A DNA stretch of 64,000 nt from the NCBI GenBank assembly GCA_000151295.1, contig GG745330.1, positions 216,386 through 280,385 of the forward strand. Reading direction: 5' to 3'. Below the pieces are notes generated by a model. That model saw only the letters and a list, made by a program, of their open reading frames with translations, ran no database searches and had not been told where the DNA came from. The stretch is from Allomyces macrogynus ATCC 38327. Its lineage: Eukaryota; Blastocladiomycota; Blastocladiomycetes; Blastocladiales; Blastocladiaceae. The position numbers were made by a program, and so were the translations under genes. Shown piece by piece: positions 45,685 to 57,144 of this stretch; position 1 is the stretch's first letter; each line of letters starts with the position of its first letter.

Positions 45685-48600
45685 ATGCGCCGCGGCGGCG
45701 TGTTGCTCTCGACCGAAAACGTCGCGACCGAACCTGCTCAGCCTGCGCCACCACCAAGGCCGTACGGCAGCACGCGCGCGCTTCACGAGCTGCCCGACGC
45801 TGCGTTCGCCATACCGCGCTCGCGCGCCATCTCAACACCGGGTCTCCTTGCCGGACCGCGCACTTCCGGCGCCCATACCAACCCCGAATCCGTCCCGCTC
45901 CCGGCCTCGGCCGCGTCGTCGCTCGCGCTCTCGAATCCGGGATCCGCACGGCAATCGAGGTCGCGCGACATTGCGGTCGCGTCACTGCAGTCGCTGCGCA
46001 GCTCGCGCGGCGCCACGACGGGCGTGAGTGCAACGGGTTTGACGACGCCAGGCCGAGCGGCAACAGCCAGCGGTTCTCGGCTTGCAGACCCGCATGGTGC
46101 CGTGTCTGCCAATGGCGCCGACGCAGCAATGACGATCCCACCGCCCAGACATGTCACGCCAACGAGACTACGCAGCGCCGACACCGACAGCAATTTCGTC
46201 TCGCTCGAGAATTTGGGGCCATGGCAGCCGCCGCGCTCCGCCATTGCTGGTGCACCGCCTGCCAAGCTCGAGCCGCCGGCGGTGCCGTTCTACTTCCCGT
46301 CCACGTCAAGCATGGGGTCGTCCGACAAGGACGGGTCGTCGCTGGGGTTGATCGAACGGAGGCCGGCATTACCACCACCAGCGCCACAGGTTGCCGCTAT
46401 GCGCAACGATGCCGTCGCTCCCACCCCACGGTATCCCCTGCCACCGGGCGTCACAGTTAACGCCGCAGTGCAGGGCCAGATTCCGATCCAGACCATTGTC
46501 ACGTCACCGACCGAGACCGACTTGGTCGCACGGGGCCAAAACACCTCATCCTCGTCGCTAACGGCAACACGCGGGTCCGAAGCGGCGCTTACGACGGGTG
46601 CTGGCCTGTGGACCGTGGCCGAAGCCAACACCAACAGCCATGCCGGCCGCATTCCTGTGTTTGCATTTCCAGACACGGTCCCCGAACAGGCACCGCAAGC
46701 GCCCGGCCGCGGCACGCTTGAGCGGCAGCAGGCCATGTCCACCAACTCGCTGCAGAGACGCGGTGCTGGTGCCTCCGCCCCGTCCGGTGGTCTTCCCATG
46801 GGCTCGGCGCCACGTGCCGGGAGCGGCGGGCTGCTCGGCAGCCCGACCCGCGACTCCCTGTCGCGCCCAACCTATACGTCGCCGCTGCAGTACTCGATTT
46901 CGGGCGCGACCACGGACTCAGCGACCTCTTCCGTGTCGTCGACCTCCAACAAACCCGCGGGCTCGTCGGTCATCATGACCTCGGTTGGACCTGCTGACGC
47001 GGATTCTACGCACCCAAGGCGCGCTTCTGCATTGCCGGCCCCGTCGGGACAACCGCCCGATCCGGTCGTGACCTCGCGGCGCGACTCGGCCCCCGGCATC
47101 CGACTCACGTCGTCGCTCGCGCGCCGAGCCGCCGCTGCCGCCGCAATGGGTGGTGCAGCACCGGGCGCGGGGGCGACGCATGCGCCCATGGTCCCATCCC
47201 CACTCGGCCAGCGCATCGCCAACGGTCGCGGTTCACCACCCGGTGTCAGCACCGTCAAACTCGCCCCAACCGACGCACTGGATACGGACGGATCGAGCGA
47301 CCGGCACGACCGTGTCGTCGGCATATCGCGCGCGAGCAGCTACGTGAGCGACTGGCAATCCTTACCCGGCGACCGCACACCCCTATCGCACCAATCCGAA
47401 GCCTCGTTCAATTCGCCCGATGGGTCGGCCGGTGGATCCGGGTCCGGGCCGGACGGCACGGCGCTCACTGTCGCGGGCAGCGTCGGATCACGGCTGCTCG
47501 ATCCGATCGACTCGTTTTATCGCCCGCCAAGCACGGCATCCGGGTTCGGCGCGCCGCACCCGGCGCCGCTCGTGCCGAGGCACCAGCAGTACCTGAGCGT
47601 CAACAGTTTTGCGAGCGTCGGCGGGCACGCGGGCGCGTCGGCGTCGTCGTTCACGTCGAACGCGTCGGTCACGCACTCGATGGCGAGTTCGCGCGAATCC
47701 GGGTCGCTGACGCGCGCGTCGAACACGGCGAGCGAGAGCACGCCGGTGGTGCCAGCGGTGCCCGCGAATGCGCGCGCGCCGCGCACGGTAACCTCGCCGC
47801 CCGTGGCCACGCCTGGGACCAATGGCCGAGCCGGACCGCCGCCGCCGATTCGGACCGCGATGCTCGCTGACGCGCACGCTGGGCCCGGGGATGGGTCACC
47901 GACAGGGTCGTCGACGACAAGTGCCGCCGTCCGGGCCCTGCGGCCACGGACCGTATCAATGCCTGCAACCGGGTTCACGTCGCAGCCGCTGCTCGGCGTG
48001 CGGGTCGGGGGGAGTAATGCTGTGATCACTCCGGGAGTGCCGCTGTCCAGGTTGGTCGAAATGCCGTCGACGCAGAGCGCGTTTGCACGTCCATGGAGTC
48101 GACGACCAAGAAACCGCCGCCGCCCGCAGGTGTCGCGCTCGCGTCACCGAATACGCCGTCGACGGCCGTGGTCCCGAACTTGGGCGCCAACAGTAGTTAC
48201 AAGTTTGGCGGTGGGGATGAGAAACCCGGTGCGACGGGACCGGCGCCGGGTACGGCGCTGTTCATACCTGGTGGCGCGAGCAGTCCAGGGTCCGACGGTG
48301 CGACTGCTGCGTCGGCGCCGGCCCCTGGCGATCCTAGCGGTGCACCGACGACGGCGATTGGCCGGGCGATGTACTGGCTGCAAGGGTTTCACAAGCGGCA
48401 AATCGAGGAGGTCGACACGCCGTTTTGGCGGTCGTGGCGGCGGCTCATCATGTGGATCGAGCTTTACAACATGCTGTGCGGCCCGTTTGCCATGTCGTGG
48501 ATCTGCCACTTTACGATCACGCCCGTCTACATGTACGTCGGGTACATCCTCGACCTGTTGCTGTTGCTCGACGTGTGGCTCAACCTCAACCACCGGTACG

Positions 48601-51072
48601 AGAACGAGTACGGCGTCGTCGTCGCGAACCCAAAGGAAATCAAGGACCACTACCTCAAGCACAAGTTTGGGTACTGGGACTTGGCCGGGTCGGTCCCGCT
48701 CGACCTACTCTGTCTCGTCATGCCGCTCGTGCGCAACGAGCCGCTACGGTGCCCGCGGCACTATTTCCCGGACACGAACACCTATGGCTTCTTCTACACG
48801 CGGTCGCATGTGCCCGACTATCTCTACGCGTGGGCGATCCTGCGTATGACACGGTGGTTCCGACTGCCGCGGCTCGTGCAAGAATTTCGCAACTGGTCGA
48901 TTCACGGCGTGCATATCGCCTATGCGCGGCTCATCAAGAACTTTGTCGTGCTGGCGATTTACGTGCACATTGACGCGTGCTTCTTTTTCATGCTCAATAC
49001 GTGGGAGGATGTCGGGACAGCGTGGATTGATTCGGAGAAGCTGCGCGACCCGAATGCTGAGGTGGTCTTTGTCACGCAGTTTTACTCGACGTTGTGCGTA
49101 TCTCATTTGCGTTAGTGGACTTGGTCGTGTTGAATGACTAGTCACTCACGAATCGCCTCGCACTCACGAATCGCCTCGTCTCTTTTTTGCAGTCACACGT
49201 CGCTCAAGACGTTTGTCTACGTGTTCCGGAAGCTGCAGACCAACAGCGAGCGGCTCTATTGTACTTTTGAAATCATGATCGGCACCGTCATTTACGGCTC
49301 GATTTTCGGTGCGTGGCATCTTTGTTTCCGTTCATGGTCTTCGCTGTCGCGTTCAATGCCGCTCACCTCCACCTCCGTTCTTCCACGCAGGTGTGCTCTC
49401 CAACTTCATTCGCGCGCTCGACACCAAGGCGGCGCTCGAGGACGAGGCCGAAAAGCACAAGCTGAAAATGGACTACCTCAAGAAATTCTTGCGCACGCGG
49501 CGGTTCCCCGTCGACTTGCAGCGCAAGATCCTGCACCACGAGGAGTTTCTGTGGGTGAAGGGCCAAGGCATGGACGAGGGCACGCTCTTTGGCAACTTGC
49601 CGAAATCGCTGCGGCAAGACGTCTACAACCACATGTACATGGACTTGGTCAACCAAGTGCCGCTGTTCAAGGGCACCGACTGGTCGTTCAAGGCCAACTT
49701 GACCCGCGCCATGCGCACCGTGATTGCGCCTGCGGATTTTTATATTTGCCGGCAAGGGGATGACGGGTCGGGTACGACTGACGACGCTGGTGCGGGTGGA
49801 CGACGTTCTGGTTTGCTGACAAGATTGGTTCCACGACGTAGAAATGTACTTTATTCGGTCGGGCGAGATCGAGGTCGTGACGGGCGACTTGTCGCGCGTA
49901 CTCGTCACGCTTACACAAGGTTCCTTCTTTGGCGAAATCGCCCTGTACGCTCCTCCTCCCTCGACTCCTCATCCGCGCTTCTCTCGACTCACATTCCACT
50001 CTCCAACGAATCGATCAGGTTCGAGGAATCGCGCCGCACCGCGACCGTGCGCACCAAAACCGTCTCCGAGCTGTGCGTCCTGACCAAGGAGGCATTCCAA
50101 GATATCTTGCGGCTCTATCCCGCCATGGCCGAAATTTTCCGGCAAGCGATTGCCGAGCGCAAGGCACTCGACGCGAAACGCAAGGCCGAGGCCGAAGCCG
50201 CAGCAAAAGTGAAAGCCGACGCCGAACTCGCCGAGAAACTCAAGGCCGAGCGCAACCAGGCGCGCAAGTCGCGCAAAATGATGTCTGGCAGTGGGTCCGG
50301 CATGAAGTCGTCGGCGTCGAACCGGCAACACCGTACGATTACGCGCCGTGCTGGCGGCACCGGTGGGACGGGGGGGAGCGGGTCCGACGAGCGCGGTGCG
50401 CCAAGGTCGAGCTTCGGGCTGCTCGGATCGCGCAGCAAGGAGTTCCGTGTCGCTGGCGGTACGGCGGGCGAGGGCAGCGGTGGGGGTGGACTCGTGCCGA
50501 CGACCGGCAACTTGCTCACGTCGGCGCTCGGTCTCGCGTCGATGAACCGCAGTCTCATGGGGAGTACCGGATCGCGCGCGCCGTCCGAACACGATTCGGC
50601 GTCGCAGTATTCGGGCACGGTCGAACGTGATCACGACCATGGAGGTGGTGGCGGGCACGCGCCGACGGGCCACGGGACGGGCGCGCGCCGGTTCAGTCTG
50701 AACCTGAAGAGTATCATGCCGGTGAGCATGAACCGGCCCGGTGGATTGGGTGCCGCGATTGGCGCGTCGATCAGCAATTTGCGTGAAAGCGTCACGCAGT
50801 TGGCCGGGTCATTGGGGAACGGGCTGCACGAGCCGGCGTCGGCACACGGGACGCAGTCAAGGCAGAGTCGGACGTCGGGACTGGATTCGGCGTCGGCGCG
50901 CGGGGGCACGGGTGCGCGGAATAGTTATGGCGGTGGCGGCGGGAGGAACGGGAACGGGTCGGACGAGGAGGCTGCGGGGGTGTCGTCGTCGGGCGCGTTT
51001 GCGTCGAGTCCGAGGTCTACAGTATCGCCGGCCGAGACGGATGAGAGGCGGACGATGGATCAGGACAGGTAG
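45685..51072 (+). CDS. Cyclic-nucleotide-gated-type cation channel, very long
   Basis: Six exons in the model (45685-48003, 48051-49093, 49193-49308, 49391-49771, 49842-49944, 50019-51072), about 1671 residues. Residues 1-890 are disordered and Ser/Pro/Ala-rich. Then S1 (near 904), S2 with LLLLLDVWLNLN, S3, an S4 with spaced Arg (RMTRWFRLPRLV), S5, pore and S6 (TVIYGSIFGVLSNFI). A C-linker and cyclic-nucleotide-binding domain follow, with GSFFGEIAL and the phosphate-binding RRTATVR. After this comes a charged coiled coil (KRKAEAEAAAKVKADAEL) and a Gly/Ser-rich tail. The pore loop reads TSLKTFVYVFRK with no GYG filter. The first intron is short (47 nt); alternatively a separate gene starts at the ATG at 48093. 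Plausible role: cGMP/cAMP signalling in the zoospore membrane, inferred. Confidence 0.85.
49143..49178 (+). repeat. Perfect 18-bp tandem duplication in a channel intron
   Basis: Two identical copies of cactcacgaatcgcctcg lie head to tail near the 3' end of the intron that interrupts the pore-coding sequence, just before its polypyrimidine tract. Confidence 0.9.
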
Positions 51073-51654
51073 CGGGTTGGCCGGACTTGGGGGTGGTGCA
51101 GGCTGGATGTGGTAGGGGAAGACTGCCGGTGGGATGGTCTCATTTTCGGGATTACGAAAGTTATAGCGTTTTGGGACTCGATTTGCATGTGCACGGTCTG
51201 ATCTGGTGGTTGATCTCTTCCATTTTCCATGGTCTGTACATACCGACGTGGTTGCGAGTTTGAGCTGCTGTCAGTCGAATCCCACATTCCTCGACTCGCA
51301 AAATTAGCCTTCGTCAACACTGCCAGAGAAAATTCCATTCATCGTGCTCCCAAGCTTCTCCACCCGGAGAGAGGGGCACCAGCCAGCGCGAATTGGCCAT
51401 TGCGAACACAGCAGAGGCGACGCCGCGACAGTACGATCAGAGGACGCCGCCGTCAAATCGGGGTCTTGCAGGGCGTCCAACCCAACGAATATCAGCCTCC
51501 TCCCACCATGATCGTGGGGCCTTCTTCTAGACCCGCGCGCGACGGCGTTTCTTTCTGATCGGAAGCCAGCACGGTCGCGGGTAGGGTATGTTTGGATAAA
51601 ACCCCTGCTTTCGAGCTCAGACCCATCTCACCCCTCAGGGAAACTCCGGTTCTC

Positions 51655-51673
51655 GATGTACCTTCGGTACATC
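51655..51673. other. Perfect short hairpin
   Basis: gatgtacc, loop ttc, ggtacatc: an 8-bp perfect stem with a 3-nt loop, about 580 bases past the channel stop codon. It may be a structured RNA element or a protein-binding palindrome. Confidence 0.6.
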
Positions 51674-51690
51674 CTTCAGGTTTTTAGGAT

Positions 51691-51724
51691 GTAGAGACAT
51701 CTGCGTTGTAGAGGCATCTTCGTT
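51691..51724. repeat. 17-bp imperfect direct repeat
   Basis: Two adjacent 17-bp units, gtagagacatctgcgtt and gtagaggcatcttcgtt, identical at 15 positions, followed by a partial third unit. Confidence 0.75.
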
Positions 51725-52071
51725 GCAGAGGTTTCCGATCCATGAACGGGATCTATTTGATCTTGGACCCAAGTCGTCGAAAGGGGCGGTTCGCGTCACT
51801 GGCATGCCACATCCATCTCAGAATCACCCACGCCACGGCCATGCCACATCGACCGCCGAACCGAGCGGCATCTGCTCGCCAACGCTGCCAGTCGCGAACA
51901 ATATCAACGACCAGCAGCGCAAGCGGCACGAGGACCTCCTTCAATACGACGAGACGCGCTGATTACGATCGCTGCAACAATCTGAAGTGACCTCGGTCAG
52001 CGCGGGCGCTGTTTCCTTGCAACAAACGATTCAGCGCGACTGTAAACAAGAACCAAGCACCGACCACCATC

Positions 52072-52899
52072 ATGATCAAGGCGTGGATTCCGCTGCTTAT
52101 CGCGGCATTCCTCGCATTGGTCGCGCGCCATGTGGCTGCCACGTCGGTGACCATGATCGTGCCCGCGCACGAAAACTCGTGCCTCTACGCGCTTGCCGAG
52201 CCCAAGCAGAAGGTTGCCTTCTACTTTGCGGTATGTGGTCTCTTGGATCCGCCGACCGTACACGACCTTGCGCGTAACCATTTCTTGCATGCCTGTCCTA
52301 GGTGCAATCGGGCGGCGCGTTCGACATTGACTACCTCGTGTCAGACCCCGAGTTCAACGTGGTGCTCTCGGGCGAAAAGGACCGGCAGGGCGATTTTGTC
52401 TTTGTTGCGCAGCACAAGGGCGAGTACTCCTTCTGCTTCTCGAACGGTACGACCGCATCCCCTCGACCTGGCCCGAGTCCATTTGGCATCCGCACCTTCT
52501 CACCCTCACCCATCCGCGCGCCCACCAGGCATGTCGACCTTTGCCGAGAAAACCATCGACGTGGAAATCTCCGTCGAAGCAGAACACCTGTCGCGCGCCA
52601 AGATCCCGGCGGCCAAGCCGTCGCCTGGCGCCAAGGCCGTGACGCCCAATACGGCCGATCTCGAAGAGTCCATGTTCCGCGTGTCGACGCAACTAGCCAA
52701 CTATGCGCACTCGCAGCGTGCCTACCGGTTGCGCGAAAACCGCAATTTCGCGACGGTGCGGTCGACTGAGTCGCGCGTCTGGTCGTTTGCGCTGTTTGAG
52801 ACGTTCTTGATTGTCGCCATGTCGGTCCTACAAGTGTTTGCCGTGCGCACGTTTTTCAAGGCCAGGGGTCCCGGCGCAGGGGCGCGCGGGTTCCTGTAA
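52072..52899 (+). CDS. p24 (EMP24/GP25L) family cargo receptor
   Basis: Three exons (52072-52230, 52302-52446, 52529-52899), about 224 residues, typical p24 length. A signal peptide (WIPLLIAAFLALVARHVAA) is followed by the GOLD domain with its two paired cysteines (CLYAL and FCFSN), a coiled coil ending near YRLRENRNFATVRSTESRV, one membrane span (FLIVAMSVLQVFAVRTFF) and a short basic cytosolic tail beginning FFKAR. p24 proteins cycle between ER and Golgi in COPI/COPII vesicles and sort GPI-anchored cargo. The diphenylalanine at the tail start is a COPII/COPI signal in the family; no terminal KK is seen, so it may be a p24-delta or beta type without retrieval signal. Confidence 0.95.
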   Translation: MIKAWIPLLIAAFLALVARHVAATSVTMIVPAHENSCLYALAEPKQKVAFYFAVCGLLDPPTVHDLARNHFLHACPRCNRAARSTLTTSCQTPSSTWCSRAKRTGRAILSLLRSTRASTPSASRTVRPHPLDLARVHLASAPSHPHPSARPPGMSTFAEKTIDVEISVEAEHLSRAKIPAAKPSPGAKAVTPNTADLEESMFRVSTQLANYAHSQRAYRLRENRNFATVRSTESRVWSFALFETFLIVAMSVLQVFAVRTFFKARGPGAGARGFL

Positions 52900-53275
52900 C
52901 GTAGTCGTTGCGATGGATGTGTTGGCGCAATATATATCTCGAGTGGAGGAGTTCCTGCTGTTTCGGTTCACGGGGCGCCTGGCGGCCAAGAGTCCTCTCA
53001 CACAGCACATCCGATTCTCTACGATGGACGACTACGGAAAAAACGATGATAATGGGTTGTTTTATCGTTTCAGACGGTTTCAGCACGTTGAGCACTTGTG
53101 CAATTGAGCACAACAAACAATATGGAAATGGGTAACGGTGTGGAACGACACGGCACGGCAACGACAACGACGAAAGAGAACAAAAAACGACAACCACGCG
53201 ACGCTGCGGTTCACCTGCAACGAGCCAACGCCGCCCGCCCGCCCCACCTTCGAGCCTGCCCTGCACGTCCGGCCT
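52900..53275. other. Convergent intergenic stretch, p24 / universal stress protein
   Basis: 376 nt between two converging genes, AT-richer than either. Holds only 3' UTRs as far as I can see. Confidence 0.4.
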
Positions 53276-54196
53276 TTAGACGTCGAGCGAATGACTCTGC
53301 TCGGCCGACGGCAACCGCGTCGCCTTGGGCGGCTCGGCGTGCACGCGCGCGGCGCGCGCCGCGATACTGGTGCGACGCAGCGTGGCCGACCCGACCGACC
53401 CGGCCGTCAACCGGCGCTTGATCAGCGGCGGCGCCTCCGGCTGGTCGAGCGCAACGACCGACGACGTGTTCGAGTTGACGCGCACGGTCTCCGGCGGCGC
53501 GGTCTGCGCGTCTCCTTCGGTCGGCGGGCGAATCACGAGCACGGGGCACGCACAGTGGTGCACCAAGTACGTCGAGACCGACCCGAGGAACGCGCGCTTG
53601 ATCGACCCCAAGCCGCGCGACCCGCAGACGACGACAGTCGCGTCGATATCGTGCGCCTTGCGCACGACGTCGGCGCGCGCGTCGCCGCGGATCGAAATGG
53701 CGCGGACTGAGCTGAACCCGGCGTGCCGCAACGTCGCGCCGTAGTGCTGCAACAGCGCGTGCGAGGCGGCGCGGTGCTCGTCGTCGAGGTCGCGCACGTA
53801 CTGCGCGCCCGTCTCGTCGTGGTAGAGCGCCGCGTGGCTCGCGGAGAGCGCGCGCACGTTGACGAGAACAATGTGGTCCTGCGGGAGCAGGAGATGGTCG
53901 ACGGCCCACGCGAACGCGTAGGCCGAGTGCGGCGACGCGTCGAGCGAGATGAGCACGGTACGGGGGGCAAGGTGTGCGGCGACGGGCGTCGGCGTCGGCG
54001 TCGGCGTCGAGGCCGAATCGCGCGCGATCGTGGTGGTGGAGGGGGTCGCGTCAATCACGGGGACGGGGGACACGGTGCCGTTGGCAGCGACGCGTCGCGG
54101 CGCCGGGGGCGGCGTCGCGCGCGGCGAGGTGGTGGTTTTCGAGGAGGGGGACGACAACATGATGGTGTCGGGTCGTCGACGGCGGATCGGATCCAC
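53276..54196 (-). CDS. Universal stress protein (UspA) family
   Basis: Single exon, 306 residues. The first 75 residues are Pro/Thr/Ala-rich with a repeated Thr-Pro run. The Usp domain covers about 78-218: it begins TVLISLDASPHSAYAF with the nucleotide-contacting Asp86, continues with a Usp-type helix and strand alternation (VLVNVRALSASHA), and ends in the ATP-binding loop G192-x2-G195-x9-G205-S (VVCGSRGLGSIKRAF). The loop predicts ATP binding rather than the UspA non-binding type. A disordered basic tail follows. Cytosolic, probable stress or nucleotide sensor; partners unknown. An alternative start is the second Met (MLSSPSS), 12 residues on. Confidence 0.9.
   Translation of the reverse strand: MDPIRRRRPDTIMLSSPSSKTTTSPRATPPPAPRRVAANGTVSPVPVIDATPSTTTIARDSASTPTPTPTPVAAHLAPRTVLISLDASPHSAYAFAWAVDHLLLPQDHIVLVNVRALSASHAALYHDETGAQYVRDLDDEHRAASHALLQHYGATLRHAGFSSVRAISIRGDARADVVRKAHDIDATVVVCGSRGLGSIKRAFLGSVSTYLVHHCACPVLVIRPPTEGDAQTAPPETVRVNSNTSSVVALDQPEAPPLIKRRLTAGSVGSATLRRTSIAARAARVHAEPPKATRLPSAEQSHSLDV
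53984..54009. repeat. GGCGTC hexanucleotide repeat
   Basis: Tandem ggcgtc units inside the stress-protein gene, encoding the Thr-Pro run on the minus strand. The array is the same kind of Pro-Thr coding repeat as in the homeobox gene. Confidence 0.8.
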
Positions 54197-55183
54197 GGTG
54201 GGGAGGAGGAAGGGATGGCGGTGGGTGATGGGATGGGACGCGGCAGGGGGCAGCGTTGAAGGGCTTGGGAGGAGGTCGGGGTGCCGGCAGGCGGGCTCGA
54301 GGGCTTACGGGCAGGCGAGGGAGGAGAGCTCGTTTGGAGGGCCGAACCGCGCGGGGGCCTTCGCGCTTTTATAGGTTCGCGTGCACTGGACTGAGAATCT
54401 GCGGGCCCCGTATCAGTCATCCTGTTGCTTGCCCCCCGCCATTCATTCGCGTGGACCGCGGCCACGCCGGCGAGCCAGTCGCCCTGGCGTTTGCGAGCGG
54501 TCGGACTCGCCATCCGTCACAATGACGCGCTGGATCACCATGACGCACCGGTCACCGGTGCGGTCATCGGGCCAGGATGTACAGATCCTCGCCGCTTGAT
54601 CGAAGGGGCGACGGGAACGAGGCGGACATGAGGGATGCAGAGGATGGGGCGGGGGGCAGCATGTTGAGGCCGAGGGCGATGGCGATGGCGCGCGCGCGAC
54701 GGCGCGTCTCCCAGCCGCTGTGTGTGCGAGCCGGTCACGCCGATGGCATGTGCGGATCAGACTGATCAGGTTCTTTGGTGCGCAGGAGAGCGGGCAGGGC
54801 AGAGTCGAGGACGCGGGAGCAGCGGGAGGCACGCGAACTTGATCAAGGCGTGCGACGCTTGGCGACGCGCTCACGTGTGCCCTGCAGGTGGCGCGCATCG
54901 AACATAGCTCGCTGATCGAGGCAGCCAACGCTTCTTGGCGATGGCGGCAGCCGCCTGCGTCTGCGCGCCAACCTGTCTGAACCACGCCCGCCGTTGGCTG
55001 CCTGCGCCCCGCTTCGACTTAGACAGTTGTGCTGGCGCTCGCTCGACATCCACCGCGACGAGGACCCGCCAGCTTCACGCAACTTGCTGCAGTCCCTTGG
55101 ACCAACGCGCGCGCACCCGGCCCGCGCTCCCCGCCGACATCTGCGCCCCAGTAGCCAACTCCACCACCACCGACCCTCGCACC
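54197..55183. promoter_or_regulatory. Large divergent intergenic region, stress protein / CaM kinase
   Basis: Almost 1 kb between divergent start codons, GC-rich, with many chance open frames on both strands. No supportable gene. Its size suggests a sizeable regulatory region for one or both genes. Confidence 0.4.
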
Positions 55184-56895
<1,712 letters not shown>

Positions 56896-57144
56896 AGGGG
56901 GTGGTGAGGTTTGGTTGGGACCGTTGTTTTCGTTCAGCGTTGGGGATTCGTTTGTATTGGCTTGTTTCTATAGGGCGTTCGCTTTGTATTTCTGTTCCAC
57001 CTTTCTTGCGGCACGGTCGTGTCGCAAACGATGGTCACAAACGGTGGTCACAAACCAGGTCTATCAATGGGTAGCAGCAGAGCAGGCCAGATCTCGGGTT
57101 CCAAAAAGCTTCACCACTCTCACCGCCACCAGTAATATCGCGAA

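Larger units (their letters stand above)
51073..52071. other. Long intergenic region between the channel and p24 genes
   Basis: About 1 kb, markedly AT-richer than the genes. It contains a hairpin (51655-51673) and a 17-bp repeat (51691-51724), each listed separately. A few open frames of 60-110 codons have no recognisable features and are not called. Confidence 0.45.

Noticed and set aside
44981..46141. 386-codon minus-strand frame over the channel start
   Set aside because: Arg/Ala-rich with no domain, antisense to the channel N-terminus; the ARMT1-like remnant uses another frame.
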